From Salipiger bermudensis (GTDB taxonomy: Bacteria; Pseudomonadota; Alphaproteobacteria; Rhodobacterales; Rhodobacteraceae), in NCBI RefSeq assembly GCF_020171625.1, contig NZ_JAIUZY010000004.1, positions 372,001-436,000 of the forward strand: a stretch of 64,000 nt of DNA, written 5' to 3'. How positions within the stretch are numbered: position 1 is the stretch's first letter; each line of letters opens with the position of its first letter. Under the pieces are notes generated by a model that saw only the letters and a list, made by a program, of their open reading frames with translations, did no database searches and was not told the origin of the DNA. This document shows, in pieces, positions 16,732-25,796 of the stretch. The position numbers and the translations under genes are program-made.

Positions 16732-17955
16732 ATGAGGCTGCTGCGGCATGGGCTCCTGGCCGGGCCAATCCTTGGGGCGCTGTGGGCGCTTGTCGTGGCG
16801 ACGACGGTGGCGGTGGCGATGAGCCTGTTCACCGGCGACGCCTTCCGCCCGGCGCTCGCGGGCGGTCTGCTTGCCGGCGTGGCGCTTGGGCTGGCCTGCC
16901 TGCGGTTCGGCGGCAAGCAGCGGGTTCTGATCCCGCTGGCGGTGGCGCTCGTCCTGCTGACGCTGGGCGGACTGGCGGGGATCGGCCCTCTCGAGATCGG
17001 CGAGGACAGCGCGCCGCTGGCGGCCTGGACCGGGCGCGTGGCGACGCTGGGCTTCACCGGGCTGGGGCTGTGGCTGATCCTCGAGGAGCTGCGCCCCGGC
17101 GCCCTCACCCGGCACGAGTTCGAGGAGGCGGTGATCCGCTTCCTGACCGGCTTCGGCTACATCTTCTTCACCGCGATCGTGCTGATCCCGTTCTACGTCA
17201 TGGTGATGACCAGCCTGAAGAACCAGTCCGAGCTGATGGCCAACCCGCTCGATTTCACCATCGACCTGAGCCGCGGAGCAGAGCTGTTCCGCAGCTATTC
17301 CGAACTGATGACCGAGTACAGCTTCGGCCGCTACCTGTGGACCAGCTTCTACGTCTCGGTGCTCACCGTGCTGATCACCCTGGCCTTCGCCATCCCCGGC
17401 GCCTACGCCGTGGCGCGGTTGCGCTTCCGCGGGCAGGCGTTGTTCTCGCGCTCGATCCTGCTGATCTACATGGTGCCGATGATCGTGCTGGCGCTGCCGA
17501 TCTACATCGCGTTCTCCATGACCGGGCTGCGCAACACCATCTTCGGCATCGTGCTGATCTACCCGGTGACCACGATCCCCGTGGCGCTCTACATGCTGCA
17601 GGGCTATTTCCGCGGCCTGCCCGCCGAGATTGAGGAGGCCGGGCTGATGGACGGGCTGAGCCGGCTCAAGGTGATCTGGCAGATCACCCTGCCGCTGTCG
17701 CTGCCGGCGCTGGCCAGCGTCTCGCTCTACGTCTTCATGATCGCGTGGAACGAGTTCCTGCTGGCCTTCATGCTGCTCGACGATCCCTCGAAATACACCC
17801 TGACGCGCGGCATCGCCTCGCTGAACTCCTCCGAGGTGCCGCGCCAGCACCTGATGGCGGGCTCGGTGATCGCCACGGTGCCGATCATGGTGCTATTCCT
17901 CGGACTCGAGCGCTTCATGACCAAGGGTTTGACCGCGGGCTCGGTGAAGGGATGA
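16732..17955 (+). CDS. MalG-like ABC permease with N-terminal membrane extension
   Basis: A 407-residue permease, over 100 residues longer than usual MalG-type subunits. Residues 1-125 add about four hydrophobic segments (for example ILGALWALVVATTVAVAM and VLIPLAVALVLLTLGGLAG) before the normal core, which starts near residue 140 with FLTGFGYIFFTAIVLIPFYV. The EAA loop is EEAGLMDGLSRLKVIWQITLP. The C-terminus (GLTAGSVKG) is the typical MalG end. The last four bases overlap the hydrolase start. The extension has no obvious homology I can name; it may be a membrane anchor or extra scaffold. Confidence 0.9.
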   Translation: MRLLRHGLLAGPILGALWALVVATTVAVAMSLFTGDAFRPALAGGLLAGVALGLACLRFGGKQRVLIPLAVALVLLTLGGLAGIGPLEIGEDSAPLAAWTGRVATLGFTGLGLWLILEELRPGALTRHEFEEAVIRFLTGFGYIFFTAIVLIPFYVMVMTSLKNQSELMANPLDFTIDLSRGAELFRSYSELMTEYSFGRYLWTSFYVSVLTVLITLAFAIPGAYAVARLRFRGQALFSRSILLIYMVPMIVLALPIYIAFSMTGLRNTIFGIVLIYPVTTIPVALYMLQGYFRGLPAEIEEAGLMDGLSRLKVIWQITLPLSLPALASVSLYVFMIAWNEFLLAFMLLDDPSKYTLTRGIASLNSSEVPRQHLMAGSVIATVPIMVLFLGLERFMTKGLTAGSVKG

Positions 17956-19184
17956 GCGGGCGCGACGATCAGGCCCGCGCCATCCTACGCGGCAACGACC
18001 GGGGCGGCTATACCGTGCCCACCGACATGCTCTACCCGTTCCAGTGGAACTGGGACAGCGCCTTTGCCGCCCTCGGCTTTGCCACCTTCGACATCGACCG
18101 CGCGTGGCGCGAGTTCGAGACGCTGCTGGCGGCGCAATGGGCGGACGGAATGGTGCCGCACATGGTGTTCCACGACGCAGCGCCCGGCTATTTCCCCGGC
18201 CCCGAGGTCTGGGGCGCGGGCAGCGACGTGCCGACCTCCGGCATCAGCCAGCCCCCCGTCGCCGCGACGCTGATGCGCGCGGTCTGGGACGCCGACCCGG
18301 AGGCCGGCACCGAACGGCTGCGCGCACTCTACCCGAAGCTTGTGGCCTGGCACCGCTGGTGGATGCAGACCCGCTGCGCCAGCGGCGCGGTGGCGGTGTG
18401 CCACCCGTGGGAATCGGGGCGCGACAACTGCCCCGACTGGGACGTGGGCCTCGCCAATGTCGACGGGAGCGGCGCCGGCGACTACGCCCGCCGCGACGCG
18501 GCAGAGGTGGACGGCGAGCAGCGCCCGACCAAGCTGGAATACGACCGCTACCTCGCGCTCGTCCGCTTCGGCAAGGCGTGCGGCTGGGACCAGGAGACCA
18601 TCGTCGCACGCGGCCCGTTCCTGATGGCCGACCCCAGCATCACCTTCATCCTGATCCGCGCCCATGACGATCTTGCCGCCCTCGGCCGGGCGCTGGGAGA
18701 GGACGTCTCCGACATAGAGGCCTGGGCGGTAGAGCTGCGGGCGGGCGTGCAGACGCTGTGGAACCCGGACCTTCAGAGCTATGACGCGCGCGACCTGCGC
18801 AGCGGCAAATGGGCCGGGGTGGTCGGCTCGGGCGCGCTGCTGTGCTGGCTGGCGCGCTGCGAGAAGCCCGAGATGGAGGCACATCTCGCCCGCATGTGGG
18901 AAACGGTGACCTACGGCCTGCCCTCCTCCGACCCCGAGGCGCCGAGCTTCGAGCGCAAGCGCTACTGGCGCGGGCCGGTCTGGCCGCAGATGAACGCGTT
19001 GATCGGGCTCGGCCTCCTGAGCGCCGGGCGCGACTGGGACGAGGCGCGGCTGCGCGAGGAGACCGCCGCGCTGATCGAGCGCGCGGGCTTCCGCGAGTAT
19101 TTCGACCCGCTGGATGCCGCCCCCTGCGGCGGCGACAACTTCACCTGGACCGCCGCGGTGTGGCTGGCCTGGGCCGGACGGTAA
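17952..19184 (+). CDS. GH63-type glycosidase, glucosylglycerate/mannosylglycerate hydrolase-like
   Basis: A 410-residue cytoplasmic enzyme (no signal peptide) with an (alpha/alpha)6-barrel pattern. The N-terminus [24 protein letters not shown] is very like bacterial GH63 glucosylglycerate and mannosylglycerate hydrolases. D158 in [12 protein letters not shown] and E382 in [11 protein letters not shown] lie where that family has its acid and base, and [13 protein letters not shown] and FTWTAAVWL are also conserved. The start overlaps the permease stop by four bases, so import and hydrolysis are coupled. A role in using a glycosylated organic-acid or polyol osmolyte as a carbon source is likely; trehalase-like activity is the main alternative. 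Confidence 0.85.
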   Translation: MSGRDDQARAILRGNDRGGYTVPTDMLYPFQWNWDSAFAALGFATFDIDRAWREFETLLAAQWADGMVPHMVFHDAAPGYFPGPEVWGAGSDVPTSGISQPPVAATLMRAVWDADPEAGTERLRALYPKLVAWHRWWMQTRCASGAVAVCHPWESGRDNCPDWDVGLANVDGSGAGDYARRDAAEVDGEQRPTKLEYDRYLALVRFGKACGWDQETIVARGPFLMADPSITFILIRAHDDLAALGRALGEDVSDIEAWAVELRAGVQTLWNPDLQSYDARDLRSGKWAGVVGSGALLCWLARCEKPEMEAHLARMWETVTYGLPSSDPEAPSFERKRYWRGPVWPQMNALIGLGLLSAGRDWDEARLREETAALIERAGFREYFDPLDAAPCGGDNFTWTAAVWLAWAGR

Positions 19185-19195
19185 GGACGACAGAC

Positions 19196-20221
19196 ATGGC
19201 AAGCATCGAACTCAAAAGCGTCGAGAAATGGTACGGCGAGGCGCAGGTCATCAAGGGTGTGGACCTCGCCATCGAGGAGGGCGAGTTCGTGATCTTCGTC
19301 GGCCCCTCGGGCTGCGGCAAGTCCACCCTGCTGCGGATGATCGCGGGCCTTGAAGAGACCTCGCGCGGGCAGATCCTCATCGGCGGGCGCGACGCCACCG
19401 CCGAGCCCCCGGCCCGGCGCGGGCTGGCCATGGTGTTCCAGAGCTACGCGCTCTACCCGCACATGTCGGTGCGCGAGAACATGGGCTTCTCGCTCAAGGC
19501 GGCGGGCGTGGCGAAATCCGAGATGGACGCCAAGGTCAACGAGGCCGCCCGCGTGCTGAAGCTCGAGCCGCTGCTCGACCGCCGGCCCAAGGACCTGTCC
19601 GGCGGCCAGCGCCAGCGGGTGGCGATCGGCCGCTCGATCGTGCGCGATCCCACCGCCTTCCTGTTCGACGAGCCGCTCTCGAACCTCGACGCTGCCCTAC
19701 GCGTCGAGATGCGCTACGAGATCGCCAAGCTGCACCAGACGCTCGACGCCACGATGATCTACGTCACCCATGACCAGGTCGAGGCGATGACCCTCGCCGA
19801 CCGCATCGTGGTGCTCGAGGCCGGTCGCGTCAGCCAGGTCGGCACGCCGCGCGCGCTTTACGAAACACCCGGCAACCTGTTCGTGGCGCAGTTCATCGGC
19901 TCGCCCAAGATGAACGTCTTTCCCGCCGACACCCCGGGGCTGTCGCTCGACGCGCCCCTGCCCGCCGAGGCCCGTCATTTCGGCATCCGGCCCGAGCACA
20001 TCACCCTCGGCGCGCCGGGCAGCGGCCAGATCGACGGCACCGTCGACGTGCTGGAGTATCTCGGCGCCGACACCTACGTGATCGCCGATTGCGGCCCCGC
20101 CGGCAAACTGACGATCCGCAGCCACGGCCACACCGACCTCAGGCCAGGTGAGTCCTGCGGCCTGATCTTCGAACCCGGTCAGACCCATCTCTTCGACACG
20201 AATGGCCTGGCGCTCCGCTGA
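19196..20221 (+). CDS. Sugar ABC transporter ATPase, UgpC/MalK type
   Basis: A 341-residue ATPase with the MalK-type architecture: a nucleotide-binding domain (1-235) and a C-terminal TOBE-like regulatory domain (about 255-341). Walker A is GPSGCGKST, the signature [13 protein letters not shown], Walker [12 protein letters not shown] and the switch THDQVEAM. The downstream [22 protein letters not shown] is the family's linker. MASIELKS is chosen as the start because an upstream extension in the same frame runs through the hydrolase gene. It is the last gene of the glycoside import operon and energises both permeases. Confidence 0.94.
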   Translation: MASIELKSVEKWYGEAQVIKGVDLAIEEGEFVIFVGPSGCGKSTLLRMIAGLEETSRGQILIGGRDATAEPPARRGLAMVFQSYALYPHMSVRENMGFSLKAAGVAKSEMDAKVNEAARVLKLEPLLDRRPKDLSGGQRQRVAIGRSIVRDPTAFLFDEPLSNLDAALRVEMRYEIAKLHQTLDATMIYVTHDQVEAMTLADRIVVLEAGRVSQVGTPRALYETPGNLFVAQFIGSPKMNVFPADTPGLSLDAPLPAEARHFGIRPEHITLGAPGSGQIDGTVDVLEYLGADTYVIADCGPAGKLTIRSHGHTDLRPGESCGLIFEPGQTHLFDTNGLALR

Positions 20222-20240
20222 CGCCAGCGCCCCCGCTCTA

Positions 20241-20305
20241 CCCTTCTCTGGTTTCAAAATACCTCGGGGGAGTCCGCGCCCGGCGCGGACGGGGGCAGCG
20301 CCCCC
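20241..20305. repeat. Structured intergenic repeat, copy C
   Basis: Reading on the plus strand: CTTCTCTGGTTTC, AAAATACCTCGGGGG, a CCGCGCCCGGCGCGG hairpin and GGGGGCAGCGCCCCC. Its reverse complement matches copy B and it parallels the right half of copy A. It lies between the ATPase and crcB. Confidence 0.75.
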
Positions 20306-20353
20306 AACCTGCGCGACCTTGACAAGCCGACGCCCGCAGGACACATCGCGCCC

Positions 20354-20731
20354 ATGGTCTACACGCTTCTACAGGTCGCCGCGGGCGGCGCACTGGGTGC
20401 CAGCGGGCGCTATCTGACCGGCGTCGGCATGACCGCGCTGATGGGGCGCAGCTTTCCGTGGGGCACGCTCACGGTGAACGTCGTGGGCTCCTTCCTGATG
20501 GGCGTTCTGGTGGTGACCCTGGGCCATCTCTCGGCCACCCGCTTCGCCCCCTTCCTTGCCATCGGGGTGCTTGGCGGCTTCACCACCTTCTCGAGCTTTT
20601 CGCTCGATGCGGTTACCTTGTATGAACGTGGCGAGGTCGCTCTGGCCGCCGGCTACGTCGCCGCCTCGCTGATCCTGTCCATTGCCGCGCTGTTTGCCGG
20701 CCTCATCCTCACCCGGAGTGTCATCGCATGA
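20354..20731 (+). CDS. crcB: CrcB/Fluc fluoride channel
   Basis: A 125-residue, four-helix membrane protein of the Fluc family that exports fluoride as an antiparallel dimer. Family signatures are GGALGASGRYL near the N-terminus, VNVVGSFLMG in the second helix and GVLGGFTTFSSFSLD, which contains the phenylalanine and threonine residues of the fluoride path. I looked for a fluoride riboswitch in the 130 bases upstream and found none; that space holds repeat copy C. The stop overlaps the start of the pseudouridine synthase gene by four bases. Confidence 0.95.
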   Translation: MVYTLLQVAAGGALGASGRYLTGVGMTALMGRSFPWGTLTVNVVGSFLMGVLVVTLGHLSATRFAPFLAIGVLGGFTTFSSFSLDAVTLYERGEVALAAGYVAASLILSIAALFAGLILTRSVIA

Positions 20732-21780
20732 GCCGTGTCCAGACCATCACCGTGGGCCCCGGCGACGGCGACCAGCGCCTCGACCGCTGGCTCAAGCGCC
20801 ACTTCCCGCACCTGCAGCAGGGCCGCATCGAGAAGATGTGCCGCAAGGGCGAGCTGCGCGTCGACGGCGGCCGCTGCAAGGCGGCGACCCGGCTCGAGGT
20901 CGGCCAGCAGGTCCGCGTCCCGCCCCTGCCCGAGCCCGGCGAGACCCCGGCCCCCGCGGCCAAGCCCAAACCCACGGTCAGCGATGCCGATGCCAAGATG
21001 ATCCGCGACGCGGTGATCTACCGCGACGACCACATCATCGCGCTCAACAAGCCCCCCGGCCTGCCGGTGCAGGGCGGCAGCAAGCAGGAGCGCCATGTCG
21101 ACGGGCTGGCCGAGGCGCTGCGCTTCGACTACGACGAGAAGCCCCGGCTGGTGCACCGGCTCGACAAGGACACCTCCGGCGTGCTGCTGCTGGCCCGCAC
21201 CCGCGAGATCGCGCAGGCGCTCACCGGGGCGATCCGGCACAAGCAGACCCGCAAGATCTACTGGGCCGTGGTCGCCGGCGTGCCGACGCCCTATCTCGGC
21301 GAGATCCGCTTCGGCCTCGTGAAGGCGCCCGGCCACGGCAAGTCCGGCGAGGGCGAAAAGATGATCTGCGTGCACCCGCGCGAGATGGACCGCACCCCCG
21401 GCGCGAAACGCGCCCACACGCTCTATGCCACGCTCTACCGCGTGGCGGGCCGGGCCTCGTGGGTCGCGCTTGAGCCGATCACCGGCCGCACCCACCAGTT
21501 ACGCGCCCACATGGCCGAGATCGGCCACCCGATCATCGGTGACGGCAAGTATGGCGGCTCCGGGCAAGAGAACCTTGGCGACGGCTGGGGCGCCCAGCTT
21601 GGCGGGGTGATCTCGAAGAAGCTGCACCTGCACGCGCGCTCGATGACCTTCCTGCACCCGGTGACGAAGAAAGCGGTCACCGTGACCGCCTCGCTTCCCG
21701 CGCATATGGCAAACACCTGGGAGACGCTTGGCTGGGCCGAGGACATCGCCGCCGACGATCCCTTCGCAGAGCTGCACTGA
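20728..21780 (+). CDS. rluC: RluC-type 23S rRNA pseudouridine synthase
   Basis: A 350-residue RNA-modifying enzyme. An N-terminal S4 RNA-binding domain (about 10-70, LDRWLKRHFPHLQQGRIEKMC) is followed by the RluA-family catalytic domain, with the nucleophilic Asp in PRLVHRLDKDTSGVLLLA and GRTHQLRAHMAEIGHPIIGD. It isomerises uridines in 23S rRNA. RluC is favoured over RluD because of the linker and the KIYWAVVAG segment, but the exact target sites cannot be read from sequence. It overlaps crcB by four bases and is followed after three bases by a HAD gene. Confidence 0.88.
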   Translation: MSRVQTITVGPGDGDQRLDRWLKRHFPHLQQGRIEKMCRKGELRVDGGRCKAATRLEVGQQVRVPPLPEPGETPAPAAKPKPTVSDADAKMIRDAVIYRDDHIIALNKPPGLPVQGGSKQERHVDGLAEALRFDYDEKPRLVHRLDKDTSGVLLLARTREIAQALTGAIRHKQTRKIYWAVVAGVPTPYLGEIRFGLVKAPGHGKSGEGEKMICVHPREMDRTPGAKRAHTLYATLYRVAGRASWVALEPITGRTHQLRAHMAEIGHPIIGDGKYGGSGQENLGDGWGAQLGGVISKKLHLHARSMTFLHPVTKKAVTVTASLPAHMANTWETLGWAEDIAADDPFAELH

Positions 21781-21783
21781 GCC

Positions 21784-22461
21784 ATGTCGCTGCGCCTCGT
21801 GATCTTCGATGTCGACGGCACGCTGGTCGACAGCCAGGCCGACATCCTTGCCTCGATGCAGGCGGCCTTTGGCGCGACCGGCCTCGCGGTGCCAACGCGC
21901 GAGGAGATCCTCTCCATCGTCGGCCTGTCGCTGCCGCAGGCGATGGCCAAGCTCGCCCCCAAGGCAGACAAGGCCGCCCGCGCAGAGATGGTCGAGGCCT
22001 ACAAGGCCGCCTATCTCGGCCTGCGCTCCGAGAAGGGCACGCCCGAGAGCTCGCCGCTCTACCCGCATGTGCGCAAGGTGCTTGACCAGCTTCACGCCGA
22101 GCCTGACACGCTACTCGGGATCGCCACCGGCAAATCGCGCCGCGGGCTCGACAAGCTGGTCGATGGGCACGACATGCGCCGGCTCTTCGTCACCCAGCAA
22201 TGCGCAGACGACCACCCGTCCAAGCCGCACCCCTCGATGATCGAGGCAGCGCTTTCCGAGACCGGCGTGGCGCCGCAGCGCGCGGTGATGGTGGGTGACA
22301 CCAGCTACGACATGGACATGGCCCGCTCTGCCGGCATCCTCGCGATCGGCGTGACATGGGGCTACCACGACGCCGGGCGGCTGCGCGATGCGCATCTCGT
22401 CATCGACGACATCCGCCTGCTGCCCGGCCTTCTGACACAGATCTGGGAGCAGACCGCATGA
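21784..22461 (+). CDS. HAD-superfamily phosphatase, phosphoglycolate-phosphatase-like
   Basis: A 225-residue HAD hydrolase with a helical cap. The nucleophile D9 and acid D11 lie in IFDVDGTLVDSQ. Motif II is GIATGKS, motif III includes KPHPSMI, and motif IV is VMVGDTSYDMDMARSAG. The sequence is closest in feel to Gph/PGP-type phosphatases, but substrate range in this family is broad. It sits between an rRNA-modifying enzyme and ATP12 in a tightly packed cistron string, with its stop overlapping the ATP12 start (ATGA). Confidence 0.88.
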   Translation: MSLRLVIFDVDGTLVDSQADILASMQAAFGATGLAVPTREEILSIVGLSLPQAMAKLAPKADKAARAEMVEAYKAAYLGLRSEKGTPESSPLYPHVRKVLDQLHAEPDTLLGIATGKSRRGLDKLVDGHDMRRLFVTQQCADDHPSKPHPSMIEAALSETGVAPQRAVMVGDTSYDMDMARSAGILAIGVTWGYHDAGRLRDAHLVIDDIRLLPGLLTQIWEQTA

Positions 22462-23171
22462 GCGAATGGGCACCCCGCCGGTTCTACGAGACCGCAACCG
22501 CCACCGAGGTCGAGGGCGGCCACGGCATCGCGCTGGATGGCCGCCGGGTGATGACGCCGGGCAAGTCGCCTCTGGTGGTGCCGACCCGCGGGCTGGCCGA
22601 GGCCATCGCCGAGGAATGGCAGGCGCAGGGCGAGAAGATCGACCCCAACACCATGCCCTTCACCCGCACCGCCAACAGCGCCATCGAGAAGGTGGCACCG
22701 CAGCGCGAAGCCGTCGCCGCGATGCTGGCCGATTACGGCGACAGCGACCTGCTGTGCTACCGGGCCGACCAGCCCGACGAGCTGGTGCAGCGCCAATGCG
22801 CGCGCTGGGACCCGCTGCTCGACTGGGCCGCGACGCGCTACGGCGCCCGGCTCGAGCCGCGCGCCGGGGTGATCCACGCGCCGCAGGACCCCGCCGCCCT
22901 GACCGCGCTGGCGCGCGAGGCCCATGCCTTCGACGCCTTCGAGCTGGCGGCCTTCCACGATCTCGTGCAGCTCACCGGATCGCTCGTGCTTGGCCTTGCC
23001 GCCACCGACCCGGAGCAAGACCCCGAGGCGCTGTGGGCGCTGTCGCGGCTGGACGAGAGCTGGCAGGAAGAGCTCTGGGGTGTTGACGAAGAGGCAAGCG
23101 ACGTTGCGGAACGTAAGCGTGCCGCCTTTTTGGACGCCCATCGGTTTTATCGTTTGTGCAAGACTGATTAA
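22458..23171 (+). CDS. ATP12 family F1-ATPase assembly chaperone
   Basis: A 237-residue protein of the ATP12 family, which in mitochondria and alphaproteobacteria helps assemble the F1 alpha subunit. Typical features are RRFYETATATEVEGG at the N-terminus, GKSPLVVPTRGLAEAIAEEWQ, the conserved MPFTRTANSAIE and DLLCYRA, and FHDLVQLTGSLVLGLA. The start overlaps the HAD stop by four bases; earlier in-frame ATGs lie inside the HAD gene. Presence of ATP12 supports an alphaproteobacterial origin. It is the last gene of the crcB-rluC-HAD-ATP12 string. Confidence 0.93.
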   Translation: MSEWAPRRFYETATATEVEGGHGIALDGRRVMTPGKSPLVVPTRGLAEAIAEEWQAQGEKIDPNTMPFTRTANSAIEKVAPQREAVAAMLADYGDSDLLCYRADQPDELVQRQCARWDPLLDWAATRYGARLEPRAGVIHAPQDPAALTALAREAHAFDAFELAAFHDLVQLTGSLVLGLAATDPEQDPEALWALSRLDESWQEELWGVDEEASDVAERKRAAFLDAHRFYRLCKTD

Positions 23172-23187
23172 TCAGGTCGCGTCATCG

Positions 23188-23203
23188 GATTGACTGCTCA
23201 ATC
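23188..23203. promoter_or_regulatory. Inverted repeat upstream of bztA, possible operator
   Basis: GATTGA and TCAATC flank a four-base spacer (23188-23203), and a perfect 12-base palindrome CTGATTAATCAG lies just upstream over the ATP12 stop (23164-23175). Both share AATCAG(G). They lie about 170-210 bases before bztA and could bind a dimeric regulator. No known consensus is matched. Confidence 0.35.
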
Positions 23204-23371
23204 AGGCGGCACCGAATGGCGTTTTCTCAGGCAGAACGGCTTGACCTGTCAGAAGGAATCCTCCCAAACTCTCGAGCACCAATGGGGGGGAGCACCCATC
23301 CTAGGTTATCCCGGCCCGAAACGGGCCAATGAACCGGTCCGACAGGGGCTGGAAAACAGGAAGAGGTTAAC

Positions 23372-24391
23372 ATGAAGAACACCGTAATCCTTGGCGCGCT
23401 GACCGTTGCCGGTCTCGCCGCAGGCGCTGCCGGCGCCGCGACGCTGGACGACGTCAAGGCACGTGGCACTCTCAACTGCGGCGTGTCCACCGGCCTGACC
23501 GGCTTCTCGGCCCCCGACGCCAACGGCGTCTGGCAGGGCTTCGACGTCGCCGTCTGCCGTGCCGTAGCCGCTGCCGTCCTCGGCGATCCGATGGCTGTCG
23601 AGTTCGTCTCCACCACCGGCCAGACACGCTTTACCGCGCTGGCCTCGGGCGAGATCGACATTCTGGCCCGCAACACCACCTGGACCTTCTCGCGCGACAA
23701 CGACCTGAAGTTTGAGTTCATCGGCGTGAACTATTACGACGGCCAGGGCTTCATGATCCCGAAGGAGCTGGGCGTGTCCTCGGCCAAGGAGCTTGATGGC
23801 GCCACCGTCTGCATCCAGACCGGCACCACCACCGAGCTCAACCTCGCGGACTTCTTCCGCGTCAACAACATCAGCTACGAGCCGGTGCCGATCGAGACCA
23901 ACGCCGAGGCGCAGCAGCAGTACCTTGCCGGTGCCTGCGACGTCTACACCACCGACGCCTCCGGCCTCGCGGCCACCCGGGCCTCCTTCGAGACCCCAGG
24001 CGATCACGTGATCCTTCCCGAAATCATCTCGAAGGAGCCGCTCGGCCCGCTGGTCCGCCACGGTGACAGCGAGTGGGGCGATATCGCCCGCTGGACCCTG
24101 AACGCCCTGATCGCCGCCGAAGAGTACGGCGTCACCTCGGCCAATATCGAGGAACTGTCCTCGACCCCGACCGACAACCCGGAGATCAACCGTCTGCTCG
24201 GCACCGAAGGCGAGCTTGGCGCGATGATCGGCCTCGACGCCGACTGGGCCAAGAAGGCCATCATGGCCAACGGCAACTACGGCGAGATCTTCGAGAAGAC
24301 CATCGGCGAGAACACCCCGATCGGCCTGTCGCGCGGCCTGAACGCGCAGTGGACCGAAGGTGGCCTGATGTACAGCCCGCCGTTCCGCTGA
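23372..24391 (+). CDS. bztA: Glutamate/glutamine/aspartate/asparagine binding protein BztA
   Basis: A 339-residue periplasmic binding protein of family 3. The signal peptide is MKNTVILGALTVAGLAAGAA, cut near residue 22. The mature start TLDDVKARGTLNCGVSTGLTGFS and GFDVAVCRAVAAAVLGDP are typical of BztA/AapJ. Two cysteines near the start (CGV, AVC) are usual for this family. An AAGAGG ribosome site is close to the ATG. It starts bztABCD, the importer of acidic and amide amino acids described in Rhodobacter. A hairpin follows its stop. Confidence 0.95.
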   Translation: MKNTVILGALTVAGLAAGAAGAATLDDVKARGTLNCGVSTGLTGFSAPDANGVWQGFDVAVCRAVAAAVLGDPMAVEFVSTTGQTRFTALASGEIDILARNTTWTFSRDNDLKFEFIGVNYYDGQGFMIPKELGVSSAKELDGATVCIQTGTTTELNLADFFRVNNISYEPVPIETNAEAQQQYLAGACDVYTTDASGLAATRASFETPGDHVILPEIISKEPLGPLVRHGDSEWGDIARWTLNALIAAEEYGVTSANIEELSSTPTDNPEINRLLGTEGELGAMIGLDADWAKKAIMANGNYGEIFEKTIGENTPIGLSRGLNAQWTEGGLMYSPPFR

Positions 24392-24409
24392 TCGGACGCA
24401 AACAAACTG

Positions 24410-24435
24410 GGGCGCGGGGAGACATTCCCGCGCCC
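24410..24435 (+). promoter_or_regulatory. Hairpin between bztA and bztB
   Basis: Bases 24410-24418 (GGGCGCGGG) pair perfectly with 24427-24435 around an eight-base loop, followed by TTCCT. It lies 18 bases after the bztA stop and is probably a partial terminator or mRNA stabiliser that raises binding-protein output. Confidence 0.6.
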
Positions 24436-24562
24436 TTCCTAACTGACGACAACAAATCAGACGATCGGTCGAAACGACCGAACTGAGTTCCCGAAGAGGG
24501 GCTGGATGCCGGAACAACCGGCGCGATGCCCCGGCAACAACGGGAACCACCGGGGAGAAAAA

Positions 24563-25795
24563 ATGACGACGATGACAGACCCGCCGGGGCAGGGCTTCCG
24601 GCTGTCGCAACTTATCTACGACACACGCTACCGATCGCTCACGATTCAGGTCGTGGCGATGATCGTGCTGATGCTGCTGTTCTCCTGGCTGGTGTCGAAC
24701 ACCATCCACAACCTCGAGACGCTCGGCAAGGATTTCGATTTCGGCTTCCTGACCCAGCCCTCGGGCTACGACATCAACCAGCGCCTGATCGAGTATGACA
24801 GCCAGTCCACGCACGGGCGGGCGGCCGTCGTCGGGATTCTCAACACCCTGCTGGTGGCCCTTCTCGGATGCGCCCTTGCCACGGTGCTGGGCGTCATCGC
24901 CGGCGTGCTGCGCCTGTCCAACAACTGGCTCGTCTCGCGCCTGATGGCGGTCTATGTCGAGGGCTTCCGCAACGTACCGCTTCTGCTCTGGATCGTGCTG
25001 ATCTTTGCGCTGATGACCGAGGGCACCCCGGCCCCGAGCGCCTTCCGCGGCGACACGCCCAGCTCGTCAATGCTGTTCGACGCCGTGGCGATCACCAACC
25101 GCGGCGTCTATATCCCCGCGGTCCACTTCGCCTCGCCCTTCTTCGCCAACGGCGCGCTCAACTGGCTGCTCGTCCTGGTGGTGCTCGGCGTCTCGATCTT
25201 CGCCATCCAGCGCCTGCGTCACTGGGCCACCGAGAAGCAGGAAGCCACCGGCGACCGGCCCACCACGTGGTACCTGATCCTCGGCCTGCTGATCCTGCCC
25301 ACCGGGCTGCTGATGCTGCTGATGGGCGCCTTCCTCGACCTGCCCTCGCTGCAGGGCTTCAACTTCGGCGGCGGCATCCACCTGCGCAACTCGCTGATCG
25401 CGCTGTGGTTGGCGCTCTCGCTCTATACCGGCGCCTTCATCGCCGAGATCGTGCGCGGCGGCATCCTCGCGGTCAGCAAGGGCCAGACGGAGGCTGCCTA
25501 CGCGCTCGGCATCCGCCCCGGCACCACGATGAACCTCGTGATCCTGCCGCAGGCGCTGCGCGTCATCATCCCGCCGCTGATCTCGCAGTACCTCAACCTG
25601 ACCAAGAACAGCTCGCTGGCCATCGCCGTGGGCTACATGGACGTCCGCTCCACCCTCGGCGGCATCACCATCAACCAGACCGGACGCGAGCTCGAGGGCA
25701 TGTTGCTGCTCGGGCTGTTCTACCTCGTGCTCAGCCTGCTGATCTCGGGCGTGATGAACGTCTACAACGCCTCCGTTAAGCTGAAGGAGCGCTGA
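24563..25795 (+). CDS. bztB: Amino-acid ABC transporter permease BztB
   Basis: A 410-residue inner-membrane permease of the polar-amino-acid family. A long first membrane segment (about residues 28-50, VVAMIVLMLLFSWLVS) is followed by a large loop (DFDFGFLTQPSGYDIN) and the His/Glu/Gln permease core, including the docking loop EAAYALGIRPGTTMNLVILPQALR. The start at 24563 follows GGGGAG; an earlier in-frame ATG (24506) adds an unconserved extension. BztB and BztC form the heteromeric pore for BztA-delivered glutamate, glutamine, aspartate and asparagine. Confidence 0.94.
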   Translation: MTTMTDPPGQGFRLSQLIYDTRYRSLTIQVVAMIVLMLLFSWLVSNTIHNLETLGKDFDFGFLTQPSGYDINQRLIEYDSQSTHGRAAVVGILNTLLVALLGCALATVLGVIAGVLRLSNNWLVSRLMAVYVEGFRNVPLLLWIVLIFALMTEGTPAPSAFRGDTPSSSMLFDAVAITNRGVYIPAVHFASPFFANGALNWLLVLVVLGVSIFAIQRLRHWATEKQEATGDRPTTWYLILGLLILPTGLLMLLMGAFLDLPSLQGFNFGGGIHLRNSLIALWLALSLYTGAFIAEIVRGGILAVSKGQTEAAYALGIRPGTTMNLVILPQALRVIIPPLISQYLNLTKNSSLAIAVGYMDVRSTLGGITINQTGRELEGMLLLGLFYLVLSLLISGVMNVYNASVKLKER

Positions 25796-25796
25796 G

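Noticed and set aside
13950-17108. A minus-strand frame of over 1000 codons
   Set aside because: Antisense shadow of the binding-protein and permease genes; Arg/His/Gln-rich nonsense composition.
20222-20353. Fluoride riboswitch upstream of crcB
   Set aside because: None of the conserved riboswitch segments are present; the space is taken by intergenic repeat copy C.
20202-20417. A 71-codon frame running from the ATPase end through repeat C into crcB
   Set aside because: Its start is inside the ATPase gene and it overlaps crcB out of frame; better seen as the repeat being open in one frame by composition.
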